NCBI RefSeq assembly: GCF_032118995.1
Contig: NC_092665.1
Coordinates: forward strand, 14,218,012 to 14,282,011
Reading direction: 5' to 3'
Source of the DNA: Asterias amurensis
Lineage: Eukaryota; Echinodermata; Asteroidea; Forcipulatida; Asteriidae
Length of the DNA stretch: 64,000 nt
Each line of letters begins with the position of its first letter. Position 1 is the first letter of the stretch. Under the pieces are notes generated by a model. That model was not told where the DNA came from, searched no databases, and worked only from the letters and a program-made list of their open reading frames with translations. Shown here piece by piece: positions 11,505-24,000 of the stretch. The position numbers and the translations under genes were made by a program.

Positions 11505-14500
11505 AAGGCCTTGTGAATTTTTCTCAAAAAAAGTTACAAGCCTTGTGAATTTTTCTCAAAAAAAGTTACAAGGCTAAAAAAAGTTACAAGTGAATTTTTC
11601 TCAAAAGTAGTTACAAGGCTATAATTATAGCCTTGTGAATTTTTTGAGAAAAAGTTACAAGGCTATATAGCCTTGTGACATTTTCTCAAAAAAGTTACAA
11701 GGTACTAGCCTTGTGAATTTTTCTCAAATAAATTTACAAGGCTAAAGCCTTGTGAATATTTCTCAAAAAAGTTACAAGGCTATAGCCTTGTGAATTTTTC
11801 TCACAAAAGTTACAAGGTCATAGCCTTGTGAATTTTTCTCAAAAAAGGTTACAAGGTACTAGCCTTGTGAATTTTTCTCAAAAAAGTTACAAGGCTATAT
11901 ATAGCCTTGTGAATTTTTTTCAAAACATTTATAGCCTTGTGAATTTTTCTCAAAAAGGTTGCAAGGTACTAGCCTTGTGAATTTTTCTCAAAAAAGCTTC
12001 AAGGCTACAGCCTTGTGAATTTTTTTCAACAAATGTATAGCCTTGTGAATATTTCTCAAAAAAGTTACAAGGCCTTGTGAATTTTTCTCAAAAAAGTTAT
12101 AGCCTTGTGAATTTTTCTCAAAAAAGTTACAAGGCTATAGCCTTGTGAATTTTTCTCAAAAAAGTTACAAGGCTATAGCCTTGTGAATTTTTCTCAAAAA
12201 AGTTACAAGGCTATCCTTGTGAATTTTTCTCAAAAAAGTTACAAGGCCTTGTGAATTTGTCAAGAAAAAGTTACAATTTTTCTCAAAAATGTTACAAGGC
12301 TATCCTTGTGAATTTTTCTCAAAAAAGTACAAGGCTATAGCCTTGTGAATTTTTCTCAAAAAAGTTACAAGGCTATCCTTGTGAATTTTTCTCAAAAAAG
12401 TTACAAGGCCTTGTGAATTTGTCAAGAAAAAGTTACAATTTTTCTCAAAAATGTTACAAGGCTATCCTTGTGAATTTTTCTCAAAAAAGTTACAAGGCCT
12501 TGTGAATATTTCTCAAAAAATTTACAAGGCCTTGTGAATTTTTCAAGAAAAAGTTACAAGGCTATAGCCTTGTGAATATTTCTCAAAAAAGTTACAAGGC
12601 TATAGCCTTGTGAATTTTTCTCACAAAAGTCACAGTTGTGAATTTTTCTCAAAAAAGTTACAAGGCTATAGCCTTGTGAATTTTCCTTTAAAAAGTTACA
12701 AGCCTTGTAAATTTTTCTAAAAAAAGCCTTCTCAAAAAAGCCTCTCTATAGCCTTGTGAATTTTTCTCAAAAAAGGTTTTAAGGCTGTAGTCTTGCGAAT
12801 TTTTCTCAAAAAAGTTACAAGTCTATAGCCTTGTGAATTTTTAAAAATAAATTTACAAGGCTATAGCCTTGTGAATTTTTCACAAAAAAGTTACAAGGCT
12901 TATAGCCTTGTGAATTTTTCTCACAAAAGTTACAAGGCCTTTTAAATTTTCTCAAAAAAGTTACAAGGCTATACAAGGCCTTGTGATTTTTTCTCAAAAA
13001 AGTTACAAGACTATAGCCTTGTGAATTTTTCTCAAAAATGTTACAAGGCTATAGCCTTGTGACATTTTCTCAAAAAAGTTACAAGGTACTAGCCTTGTGA
13101 ATTTTTCTCAAATAAATTTACAAGGCTAAAGCCTTGTGAATATTTCTCAAAACAGTTACAAGGCTATAGCCTTGTGAATTTTTCTCACAAAAGTTACAAG
13201 GTCATAGCCTTGTGAATTTTTCTCAAAAAAGGTTACAAGGTACTAGCCTTGTGAATTTTTCTCAAAAAAGTTACAAGGCTATATATAGCCTTGTGAATTT
13301 TTTTCAAAACATTTATAGCCTTGTGAATTTTTCTCAAAAAGGTTGCAAGGTACTAGCCTTGTGAATTTTTCTCAAAAAAGTTTCAAGGCTACAGCCTTGT
13401 GAATTTTTTTCAACAAATGTATAGCCTTGTGAATTTTTCTCAAAAAAGTTACAAGGCTATAGCCTTGTGAATATTTCTCAAAAAAGTTACAAGGCCTGTG
13501 AATTTTTCTCAAAAAAGTTATAGCCTTGTGAATTTTTCTCAAAAAAGTTACAAGGCTATAGCCTTGTGAATTTTTCTCAAAAAAGTTACAAGTCTATAGC
13601 CTTGTGAATTTTTAAAAATAAATTTACAAGGCTATAGCCTTGTGAATTTTTCACAAAAAAGTTACAAGGCTTATAGCCTTGTGAATTTTTCTCACAAAAG
13701 TTACAAGGCCTTTTAAATTTTCTCAAAAAAGTTACAAGGCTATACAAGGCCTTGTGATTTTTTCTCAAAAAAGTTACAAGACTATAGCCTTGTGAATTTT
13801 TCTCAAAAATGTTACAAGACTATAGCCTTGTGAATTTTTCTCAAAAATGTTACAAGGCTATAGCCTTGTGACATTTTCTCAAAAATGTTACAAGGCTATA
13901 GCCTTGTGACATTTTCTCAAAAAAGTTACAAGGTACTAGCCTTGTGAATTTTTCTCAAATAAATTTACAAGGCTATAGCCTTGTGAATTTTTCTCACAAA
14001 AGTTACAAGGTCATAGCCTTGTGAATTTTTCTCAAAAAAGGTTACAAGGTACTAGCCTTGTGAATTTTTCTCAAAAAAGTTACAAGGCTATATATAGCCT
14101 TGTGAATTTTTTTCAAAACATTTATAGCCTTGTGAATTTTTCTCAAAAAGGTTGCAAGGTACTAGCCTTGTGAATTTTTCTCAAAAAAGTTTCAAGGCTA
14201 CAGCCTTGTGAATTTTTTTCAACAAATGTATAGCCTTGTGAATTTTTCTCAAAAAAGTTACAAGGCTATAGCCTTGTGAATATTTCTCAAAAAAGTTACA
14301 AGGCCTGTGAATTTTTCTCAAAAAAGTTATAGCCTTGTGAATTTTTCTCAAAAAAGTTACAAGGCTATAGCCTTGTGAATATTTCTCAAAAAAGTTACAA
14401 GGCTATAGCCTTGTGAATTTTTCTCAAAAAAGTTACAAGCTATAGCCTTGTGAATTTTTCTCAAAAAAGTTACAAGGCCTTGTGAGTATTTCTCAAAAAA

Positions 14501-16215
14501 TTTACAAGGCCTTGTGAATTTGTCAAGAAAAAGTTACAATTTTTCTCAAAAATGTTACAAGGCTATCCTTGTGAATTTTTCTCAAAAAAGTTACAAGGCC
14601 TTGTGAATATTTCTCAAAAAATTTACAAGGCCTTGTAAATTTTTCAAGAAAAAGTTACAAGGCTATAGCCTTGTGAATATTTCTCACAAAAGTCACAGTT
14701 GTGAATTTTTCTCAAAAAAGTTACAAGGCTATTGTGAATTTTCCTTTAAAAAGTTACAAGCCTTGTAAATTTTTCTAAAAAAAGCCTTCTCAAAAAAGCC
14801 TCTCTATAGCCTTGTGAATTTTTCTCAAAAAAGGTTTTAAGGCTGTAGTCTTGCGAATTTTTCTCAAAAAAGTTACAAGTCTATAGCCTTGTGAATTTTT
14901 AAAAATAAATTTACAAGGCCTTGTGAATTTTTCACAAAAAAGTTACAAGGCCTTTTAAATTTTCTCAAAAAAGTTACAAGGCTATACAAGGCCTTGTGAT
15001 TTTTTCTCAACAAATTTACAAGGCTATAGCCTTGTGAATTTTTCTCAAAAAGGTTACAAGGCCTTGTGAATTTTTCTCAAAAAAAGTTACAAGGCCTTGT
15101 GAATTTTTTCAAAAAAAGAAACAATGCTATAGCCTTGTGAATTTTCTGAAAAAAAGTTACAAGGCCTTGTGAATTTTTCTCAAAAAAGTTACAGTTGTGA
15201 ATTTTTCTCAAAAAAATTACAAGGCTATAGCCTTGTGAATTTTCCTCAAAAAAGTTACAAGGCCTTGTGAATATTTCTCAAAAAAGTTACAAGGCTATAG
15301 CCTTGTGAATTTTTCTCAAAAAAGTTACAAGGCCTTGTGAATATAGCCTTGTGAATTTTTCTCAAAAAAGTTATAGCCTTGTGAATTTTTCTAAACAAAG
15401 TTACAAGGCTATAGCCTTTTGAATTTTTCTCAAAAAAGTTACAAGGCCTTGTGAATATTTCTCAAAAAATTTACAAGGCCTTGTGAATTTTTCAAGAAAA
15501 AGTTACAAGGCTATAGCCTTGTGAATTTTTCTCACAAAAGTCACAGTTGTGAATTTTCCTTTAAAAAGTTACAAGCCTTGTAAATTTTTCTAAAAAAAGC
15601 CTTCTCAAAAAAGCCTCTCTATAGCCTTGTGAATTTTTCTCACAAAAGTTACAAGGCTATAAGCCTTGTGAATTTTTCTCACAAAAGTTACAAGGCCTTG
15701 TGAATTTTTCTCAAAAAAGTTACAGTTGTGATTTTTTCTCAAAAAGGTTACAAGGCCTTGTGAATATTTCTCAAAAAAGTTATAAGGCTATAGCCTTGAG
15801 AACTTTTCTCAAAAAAGGTTTTAAGGCTGTAGTCTTGTGAATTTTTCTCAACAAAGTTACAAGTCTATAGCCTTGTGAATTTTTAAAAAAAAATTTACAA
15901 GGCTATAGCCTTGTGAATTTTTCACAAAAAAGTTACAAGGCTTATAGCCTTGTGAATTTTTCTCACAAAAGTTACAAGGCCTTTTAAATTTTTCTCAAAA
16001 AAGTTACAAGGCTATACAAGGCCTTGTGAATTTTTCTCAAAAAAAGTTACAAGGCCTTGTGAATTTTTCTCAAAAAAGTTACAAGGCTATAGCCTTGTGA
16101 ATTTTTCTCAAAAAAGTTACAAAGCCTTGTGAATTTTTCTCAAAAAAAATTACAAGGCCTTGTGAATTTTTTCAAAAAAAGAAACAATGCTATAGCCTTG
16201 TGAATTTTTTGGAAA
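11505..16215. repeat. Hairpin satellite, ~32/38 bp units, ~130 copies
   Basis: Each unit contains CCTTGTGAATTTTT, a short CTC spacer and AAAAAAGTTACAAGG, which pair into a stem of about 13 bp. Units are joined either by CTATAG (38-bp period) or directly through AAGGCCTT (32-bp period). A block at 12815-12997 recurs without change in its encoded frame at 13586-13768, giving a 771-bp higher-order repeat, and related blocks start near 14877 and 15865. No gene. Confidence 0.95.
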
Positions 16216-17170
16216 AAAAACTTTTTAGCAATTGTTTGTCTAACATGTCTAAATTTGATAAAACTGCTGGACTTACCCTTGTGATTTTTCAACTTTTGAT
16301 CTTAAATTGATAAATTGCTTGACTTACCCCTCGTGATTTTTTAAAATATCGGCCTAAAATTGATAATTTTTTTTTTAATTTTGCAATCAAAAATGTGAGT
16401 CAGTAGGCAAATTTGATAGGAATGCAAGGTTTTCCCTCACGATTTTTATTTCTCAAAGCAGATCCATAAAAATATTAATTTACATTAAAATCAGTGGTAT
16501 CTTTAGACCCTCTTAAGAACAACAAAATCAAATCGTTTTGATTTGGTTTTTGCAAAATATTAAGTTATGTACGATGTGACCTGTGACATCACATGTTTAC
16601 AAAATGGCCACAGAGCATGGACACCCTGCAGGCACGATTTGTACACAGCCCAATGGAAGAAAACATAAAATCTTATATTTTATGGAGATTGCACTATCCA
16701 ATTTTTGTCAACTTTGATATGATGATTGGGGGCACATCTCAAAACATTTCAATTTTTCCGATAGGACCAGTGTAGTATCTTGCCTGCCAGAATACCCAAA
16801 GAACGCACAAGGTCACACTTATTGTAAACAAAGTTCACATGGTCTATAAGCTTTCATAAACGTTCATCGTAATTCAATATGAAAACGCCTAGCTGAGAAG
16901 GAGGTCCCTTACATCAACGTAGCAACTTTTGCCAACTTGGAGGCAACCAACTGCAGTGCATACTATCGAAAGTCTTCGGTAGTAATTTCGAAGACAATGT
17001 CTTACGATTCCTAACAAAAAATGTTAATACCCTTATCTTTAATGAGATTGCCTGAAACTGGTTGCCTAAAAATAGCCTCGTGTGACATGGCCCAAATTAA
17101 AAATACCATAGATAGTTGTCTTTCGTTACAAAATTCATGTTTATGTTGCATATTTTACTAAATTGTGTTC
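16216..17170. other. No gene seen; satellite flank then unique AT-rich DNA
   Basis: 16250-16370 repeats the GATAAAACTGCTGGACTTACCC units of the left flank. The remainder to 17170 has no splice-bounded exon, known repeat end or conserved frame that I can support. Confidence 0.6.
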
Positions 17171-17410
17171 GAGCGGAGACAAATCGACTGGACCAGGATT
17201 TGAACCAAGGACATCTGGAATGACAGACCAAGTGATCTACCAACTGAGCTATCAAGCCTTGTGTTTGCCTGTCTCACCACAAGTCAACACCTTTGTTTTT
17301 TAAGGCACCATAATAGTTGCGACCAGGACTTGAACCAACGACCTCCAGATCGACGTGCCGGTGCTCTACCAAAATGAGCTATAAAGCCCTTTGTTGTTAG
17401 TCTCCGTATT
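17170..17410 (-). mobile_element. Two tRNA-derived SINE heads, minus orientation
   Basis: GGATTTGAACC at about 17199 and GGACTTGAACC at about 17328 are reversed B boxes, each followed by CTACCAACTGAGCTAT-type reversed A boxes. They resemble the copies at 30.4, 34.7 and 62.2 kb. Mismatched arms argue against functional tRNAs. Confidence 0.65.
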
Positions 17411-17456
17411 AGTTTAGATGGTGCCATATTAATTGTATTAAATTGTAATAATAACT

Positions 17457-17799
17457 TTAAAGGCAGTGGACACTATTGGTAATATTACTCAAAATAGTTC
17501 TAAGCATAAAAACTTACTTGGTAACAAGCAACTGAGTGCTGTTGATATTAACACAAATTATGAGAAACGGCTCCCTCTGAAGTAACATAGTTTTCGAGAA
17601 AGAAGTAATTTTCCATGAATTTGATTTCAAGACCTCAGAATTAGATATTGATGTCCCAAAATCAAGCATCTGAAGTTACACAACTTCGTGTGACAAGGGT
17701 GTTCAAATTTTCACAGTTTTTTTTTATGCTTTTATGTTGAGATTCACCAAGTGAGAAGACTGGTTTTTGACAATTACCAATAGTGTCCAGTGTCTTTAA
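17457..17799. mobile_element. TTAA-family MITE downstream of BMS1
   Basis: TTAA flanks both ends (17457-17460, 17796-17799). Ends read AGGCAGTGGACACTATTGG and the inverse. It starts only 34 bases beyond the BMS1 stop, so most of the BMS1 3'UTR would be element-derived. Confidence 0.9.
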
Positions 17800-17833
17800 G
17801 GTATCGAACCCAAGATTTTGTTTTAGGAGCTCC

Positions 17834-18018
17834 TTAGTCTCGATTTTTCCCTCTCTCTTTCCTCTTTTGCATTTTGCCGAGGGCTCGGTATAATTCTTGC
17901 TTTGCCTGCTTCTGTCGTGTGTCCCTTTGCTGTTCGATTTCCTTGACCTGTGAAAAAAAGAAAACCCCAAAACAGACCGATCAGGACACATGAAGATTTT
18001 GTAAGGTCATAATAATAA

Positions 18019-18049
<31 letters not shown>

Positions 18050-21000
18050 ATTGCTTTATATAGTGCTTTATCACAGCCCGAAGGGTGCTCAAAGTGCTTC
18101 CGACATTATTCCCCCAGGTCACTGGGCCTTCAATCATTCCTTAAACCATCTCAGCTCCCTGCGGAGTTTACAGCCGGTGCTGCGAGTTACTGCACTCCAA
18201 GCTAATCATTCACATAAACCATCTCTGCCCTCACAGGTACCCTTTTTACCCCTGGGTAGAGAGAAGCAATGGTTAAGTGTATTGCTCAAGGACACAAGTG
18301 TCACGGGTATCTTCTTCTTCTTCTTCCGTTTTGAATGCAGCCTGCATGATGAAAGATAAACGCACTGCAGACACACTAGGGCAAACCCCTTCTCTTTGCG
18401 CTATGTGTGTACTGGGGTCAAAATAATTGTTAGCATAAAAACTTACTTGGTACTGAGTAATGGGGAGAGGTTGATAAAACATTGTGAGAAATGGCTCCCT
18501 CTGAAGTGAAGTAGTTTTTGAGAAAGAAGTATTTTTCCACGAATTTGGTTTCAAGACCTCAGATTTAGAATTTGAGGTCTCGAAATAAAGCATCTGAAAG
18601 CACACAACTTTGTGTGACAAGGGTGTTTTTTCTTTCATGATTATCTCCCATCTTCGACGACCGATTGAGCTGAAATTTTCACAGGTTTGTTATTTTATGC
18701 ATTTGTTGAGGTACACAACGTGAGAACACTGGTCTTTGACAATTACCAATAGTGTTCAGTGTCTTGAAGGTCACAGTGTCACGACCCACACTAAAACCCA
18801 CAGGCTGCTGCTAAGGGCCCAATTTCATGGCTCTGCTTACCGAAGAACAGAATAGGCGCTTACGGAAGCAGGGAATTCTGTACTTACGTCAAGCGCGTGC
18901 GTACTCCACGCTACTGGGCATTCGACGCTTATAAAGCTAGCGCAGAAATCTGGTTGTTGCAGTTAAGCGGGGAATCGTGATCATAAGCGCAGAATACGGC
19001 AGTATAAGCAGAGCCATGAGATTTGGCCCGGATACGCAGTTGGAGTTCGGTGCTCTTAACTGCTCGGCCACGACACCCAAAAATGTTTAGAGTCCTGCAG
19101 ACAATTTCACAAAACTTTACGCAACTGCGTAAGTCCACTTGTACAATGTTTATTGCATAAAGTTGAGCCATAACCATTGCGCAAGTGGACTGCGCAGTTG
19201 CGCAGTTGCGCAATTGCGCAGTTGCGTAAAGTTTCGTGAATTCGGCTGCTTACCTTCTTTCTGTGGATTTTGACTCTTTTCACCATGGCCTGCTTTTCGT
19301 TCCGCTGTCTTTCCTTGTACAGTGTACTGAGTTGACTCATTAGGGATGCAACCTGGAAACAGAATCAGAGTTGAAGATCATTTCACCACTGGGGTTTTAC
19401 ACCGAGTTTATTGTAAATTCAGGTCCTCAATAAATCTATACATTTTATTATTTTATTTCCTTTCCTGTTACAAAAAAACAACATGATTGTCAGCCAAAAA
19501 ATGTTTTATCCTTTCGACCCAAATCTCATACTTTGGGCAAGCCTCATGTACAGGGATGTGATAGGTTGTTGAAAAAAAAAACTTAACTATGAGTGTTCCG
19601 TATGGCTTTATCTTAATTTTCTTGTAAGTTTGATCTAAATTATAAAATGTCTTTAAAAAAAAAAGGATTTCCAGTTAAAAATGAAGAAAAAACATCCCTG
19701 CATATAAAAGACTCTTCAATTCTCGTACCTTCTTCTCTTCCGGCTCCAGCACGACACCTCTGTAACTCTTGCCTCCACCACCTCTCTGCTTTGCTTTCTT
19801 TCCCACTTTCTTGGGTTTATCTTTAAAGGGTAGCGCCCTCTGTAGGGCTCGAGGAATACGCAACGCACTGAAGTGATGAATCTTTCTCTCGGTAGGCTAC
19901 AAAAAAAATAAAAAATTGTTTCAAAATTTTCTGATAAAACATACCAATTTAAAAATTAATGACCTATCCTTTAAAACAAAATCCACGAGTCGAGCTTTGT
20001 CCTTGAGGGTTTTTCTCAAAATCCTCCCTATTCCCAAAAGCCCTGCCGTCTGCAACAGATACATCCTCACATTCGTCGCTATTTCGTCTAGATGTTTCCC
20101 TATTTAAATTATTAAAGACCTTTATCATGGTGCAGCCATCTTGAATTTCTCCCGTAGGTATCAATGTTACAAAACCGAGGCTGGAAGAACAAAATAGTCT
20201 GGTTCCTATTTGCAAAATGATTATTAGCATTCATTAATGTTATTCGATACTAGGAACATGGCCAAGATGGAGGTCTTTTGTACCTTGTAGAGTGAATCCT
20301 GATTGGCCACCAGCTTGATGTTCTTATCTTTCCTGATCTGGCCGACAGTCCTCATACCCGTCCAAGTGTCCTTCTCGTCTTTCGGCAGAAGTAACGTCGT
20401 CACCGGATTGTAGAACTTTGGAATCTCCACGGGTACCCATGTTCTCAAAAAGATGATATCTACAAAGAAACGATGACGTCAAAAACGACGTGCGAAACGA
20501 CCCAGGTCAAAATTCCAGTTGAACCTAGTTAACTGGGGTCAACTGGTTCAACTAGATAGTGATCAAACTCGTCCATTTTCCATATTAACCAACTGGTTTG
20601 GACTAGGTTTAACTGTGTTCAACTAGGTTGAAATTATAAACCAGTTGGTCTCTGTCCATTTTCCATATTAAACCAACTGGTTTTAACTGTGTTTAACTAG
20701 TTTATCAACTGGTTTTAACTAGTTCCAGTTAAACCCAGTTTAACTAGGTTCAACTGGAATTTCGACCTTGGGAATGTAGACATCACATAGTCGCAATGAA
20801 TTATTCGCTTAACTTTCGCTGCAAAAGCAGAGTTGTGACGTCAAATTCATGTCAAATTCGCATTCGCATTGGCAGGAAGTACATATGAACCAGGCTTCAG
20901 TCTGTTTTGGCTTGTTTCTTCATACTGATAATTCCGAGAATTTACTCTTTGCTTAATCTTATCACAATTAATGTAAACTGAACCACAATGGAGTGGATCT

Positions 21001-24000
21001 CCAGAACAAGCAAACTAAACAAATAAAATAAAAAAATAAAAAAATAAATAAAAAATTATTTAAAATTCACCACTGTCTTACCACTCATCAGCAATTTGTC
21101 TTCAAAGGACGCTCTGAAAGCGCCCTCTGGTTTCCGTAACGCTTTCTTGATCTGGCCACGTATGCCACTGACACTGCGTACCGAAGCACCCTCAAACCTT
21201 GCTACTTCCAAAGGTGTGTTGAACATACCCTGCAGTTACACAAGAAAAAACAAGCGTGACTTAATTCCCTTTAAAGGAACACGTTGCCTTGGATAGGACG
21301 AGTTGGTCTATAAAAAGCAGTTGTAACCGTTTGTTATAAAATGCATATGGTTGGAAAGATGTTTTAAGAGTAGAATACTATGATCCACACAAGTTTGCCT
21401 CGAAAATGCGTGGTTTTCCTTTTGCTTTGCGAACTAACACAGTCAAATTGACTCACATAAATGGCCGACCGTGTTAGTCGACCAGGTAAAAGGAAAACCA
21501 CGCAATTTCAAAGCATATTTGTGTGGATCATTGTATTCTACTTTTAAAACATCTTTCCGACCATATGCATTTTATAACAAAGAGTTATATTTTCAAAGAC
21601 CAACTCGACCGATCCAAGGCAACGTGTTCCTTTAATACACAGTGCTGAATGTTTTACTTATTTTGTTCTTCTTCAGAGTCAAAACATGCCTCAAAAGTGC
21701 ACGGTTTTCATTTTCCTTTTTCTATTCACGGTCGGCCATTTTATTGAGTCAAAAACTCGAGTCCACAAAATGGATAACCGTGCACCTTCGAGGCATGTTT
21801 GTGTGGATCATTATTTTCTACTTTTAAAACATCTTTCTAACCATATCGATATCATGACAAATGGTTTCAAACACTTTTCAACAATCAACTCACCCGATCA
21901 AAGGCAACGTATTCCTTTAAAGACACTGGACACTATTGGTAATTGTCAAAGACTAGCCTTCACAGTTGGTGTATCTCAACATATGCATTAAATAACAAAC
22001 CTGTGAAAATTTGACCTCAATCGGTCATCGAACTTGCGAGATAATAATGAAAGAAAAAATACCCTTGTCACACGAAGTTGTGTGCATTTAGATAGTTGAT
22101 TTCGAGACCTCAAGTTCTAAACTTGAGGTCTCAAAATCAAATTCGTGGAAAATTACTTCTTTCACGAAAACTATGGCACTTCGGAGGGAGCCGTTTCCCA
22201 CAATGTTTTATACCATCAACCTCTCCCCATATACTCGTCACCAAGAAAGGTTTTATGCTAATAATTATTTTGAGTAATTACCAATAGTGTCCACTGCCTT
22301 TAAATTATTTGGGATTGAACAAACAAAAATTGACTAGAGAGGTAATAATGAATACTAACACTTATGAAAGCTGTGTTTTTATGGATCTTTAGTGGAGTCC
22401 CTGTGAGTTTCAACTTCTTGACGACGTTCAGTGATTTGTCCAGATCCAGAATGACTCCCGTCGCCGCGATACGAAATCCCGGCTAGACAAATAATAAAAT
22501 ACAGAACAATGATTTACAAAGAGTCAAACTGTCTGGGTCAGGCGTGATACTTCACAGAGGCATTGAAGGCGATTGGCTCCATGCCCACTGGGCCCAATTT
22601 CATAGAGCTGCTAAGCAAAGAAATTTGCTAAGCATGAAATCTTTGCCTAGATAAAAACAGGATTACCAACCAAATTTCCACATGATTTTTAGGATAAGCA
22701 AACATCAGCTGAATACAATGTACCTGTAACAAGCAATATGCAACAAATGGAAATTTGGTTGGTAATCCTGTTTTTATCAAGAAAGAAATTTTTGTGCTAA
22801 GCAACTCTATGAAATTGGGCACTGGTCATTGCCTTGGTGCCCTTGAAATGCTACATTATACATGTATATTTATAATTTCCTCAAAGGGTGCCATTTACAG
22901 AGGAGAAAATGCCTTGGTGCCCTTGCTTTTGTTAAATCGAATGGCATGATGGGTACAATTTCATCAATTGTGCAAACGGCTCAAACTGTGCAGTTGAAGG
23001 GTTTAAACTTTAACTAGAAATTATTGCCAAGAGTAAATATATATAATAAATTTTTTTTACATTTTTTTTAGTTTTTGTTTCTAATACTGATTGATGCAGA
23101 AATATCAGGCATCAAAATCTTAAAACTTTTACAATAAATTCTCTCCAAAAGAAGTTTTAAACAGGAAACAAAATTCTTACATTTCTTCCAGCCACCGACT
23201 GCACAGCCAACACTCCCGTGCCTTGTGGGGTAATCGGCCCTGAGGGTGCAAACAAATAAAAAAGAGAGTTAGATTATTTGTATTCTTTTACCTTAAAGGC
23301 AGTAGACACTATTGGTAATTACTCAAAATAATTATTAGCATAAAACCTTACTTGGTAACGAGTAATAGGGATAGGTTAATAGTATAAAACATTGTGAGAA
23401 ACGGCTACCTCTGAAGGGACGTAGTTTTCAAGAAAGAAGTAATTTTCCGCAAATTGGATTTCGAGACCTCAGATTTAGAAATTGAGGTATCGAAATCAAG
23501 CATCTAAAAGCACACAACTTCAAGTGACAAGGTGGTTTTTTTTCTTTCATTATTATCTCGCAACTTCGACGACCAATTGAGCTCAATTTGTAATTTAATA
23601 TGTTGAGATACACTAATTGAGAAGACTGGTCTTTGACAATTACCAATATTGTCCAGGGTCTTTAACATACACAAAAATTGTTTCTAAAGTTTTGACAATC
23701 TGTAAATAAGTTAATAATGTAAAGACGCTTTACCCCAAATGCAGGCCGTGCAATGCAGATGCTCAGGAGTGTACTTGAGTAGTCTGGTCCTCATGTTATG
23801 GTCTTGCATACAATACAGAGGGATGGTCTGGAAACGGCGCCACCCCACGGAAAAGATGAGAGGATCCCTCGTCTTGAGGATGCGGCTGTGCCATCTGTGC
23901 TTCTTAAGTCTCATCTAGGGAGAGAGAACATGTTGGATGACCAATAATAATGATTATCAGTTTTTATACAGTTCTTTGCGTCTAAAAGCGCTTCCTGGTC

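Noticed and set aside
12815-13768. Two identical 60-codon frames 771 bp apart
   Set aside because: Repeat translation inside the satellite; useful only as proof of higher-order duplication.
11505-16215. CRISPR-like array of short regular repeats
   Set aside because: Units are 32 or 38 bp with no unique spacers, each unit is itself palindromic, and the context is a eukaryotic genome; it is satellite DNA.
17197-17400. tRNA genes
   Set aside because: A- and B-box matches are present but arms mismatch and the same text recurs as dispersed SINEs at 30.4, 34.7 and 62.2 kb.
18273-18638. 121-codon frame on the minus strand with relatives at 1.6, 22.1, 23.5 and 32.4 kb
   Set aside because: The related frames fall within TTAA-family MITEs; the similarity is that of the repeat, not of a gene family.
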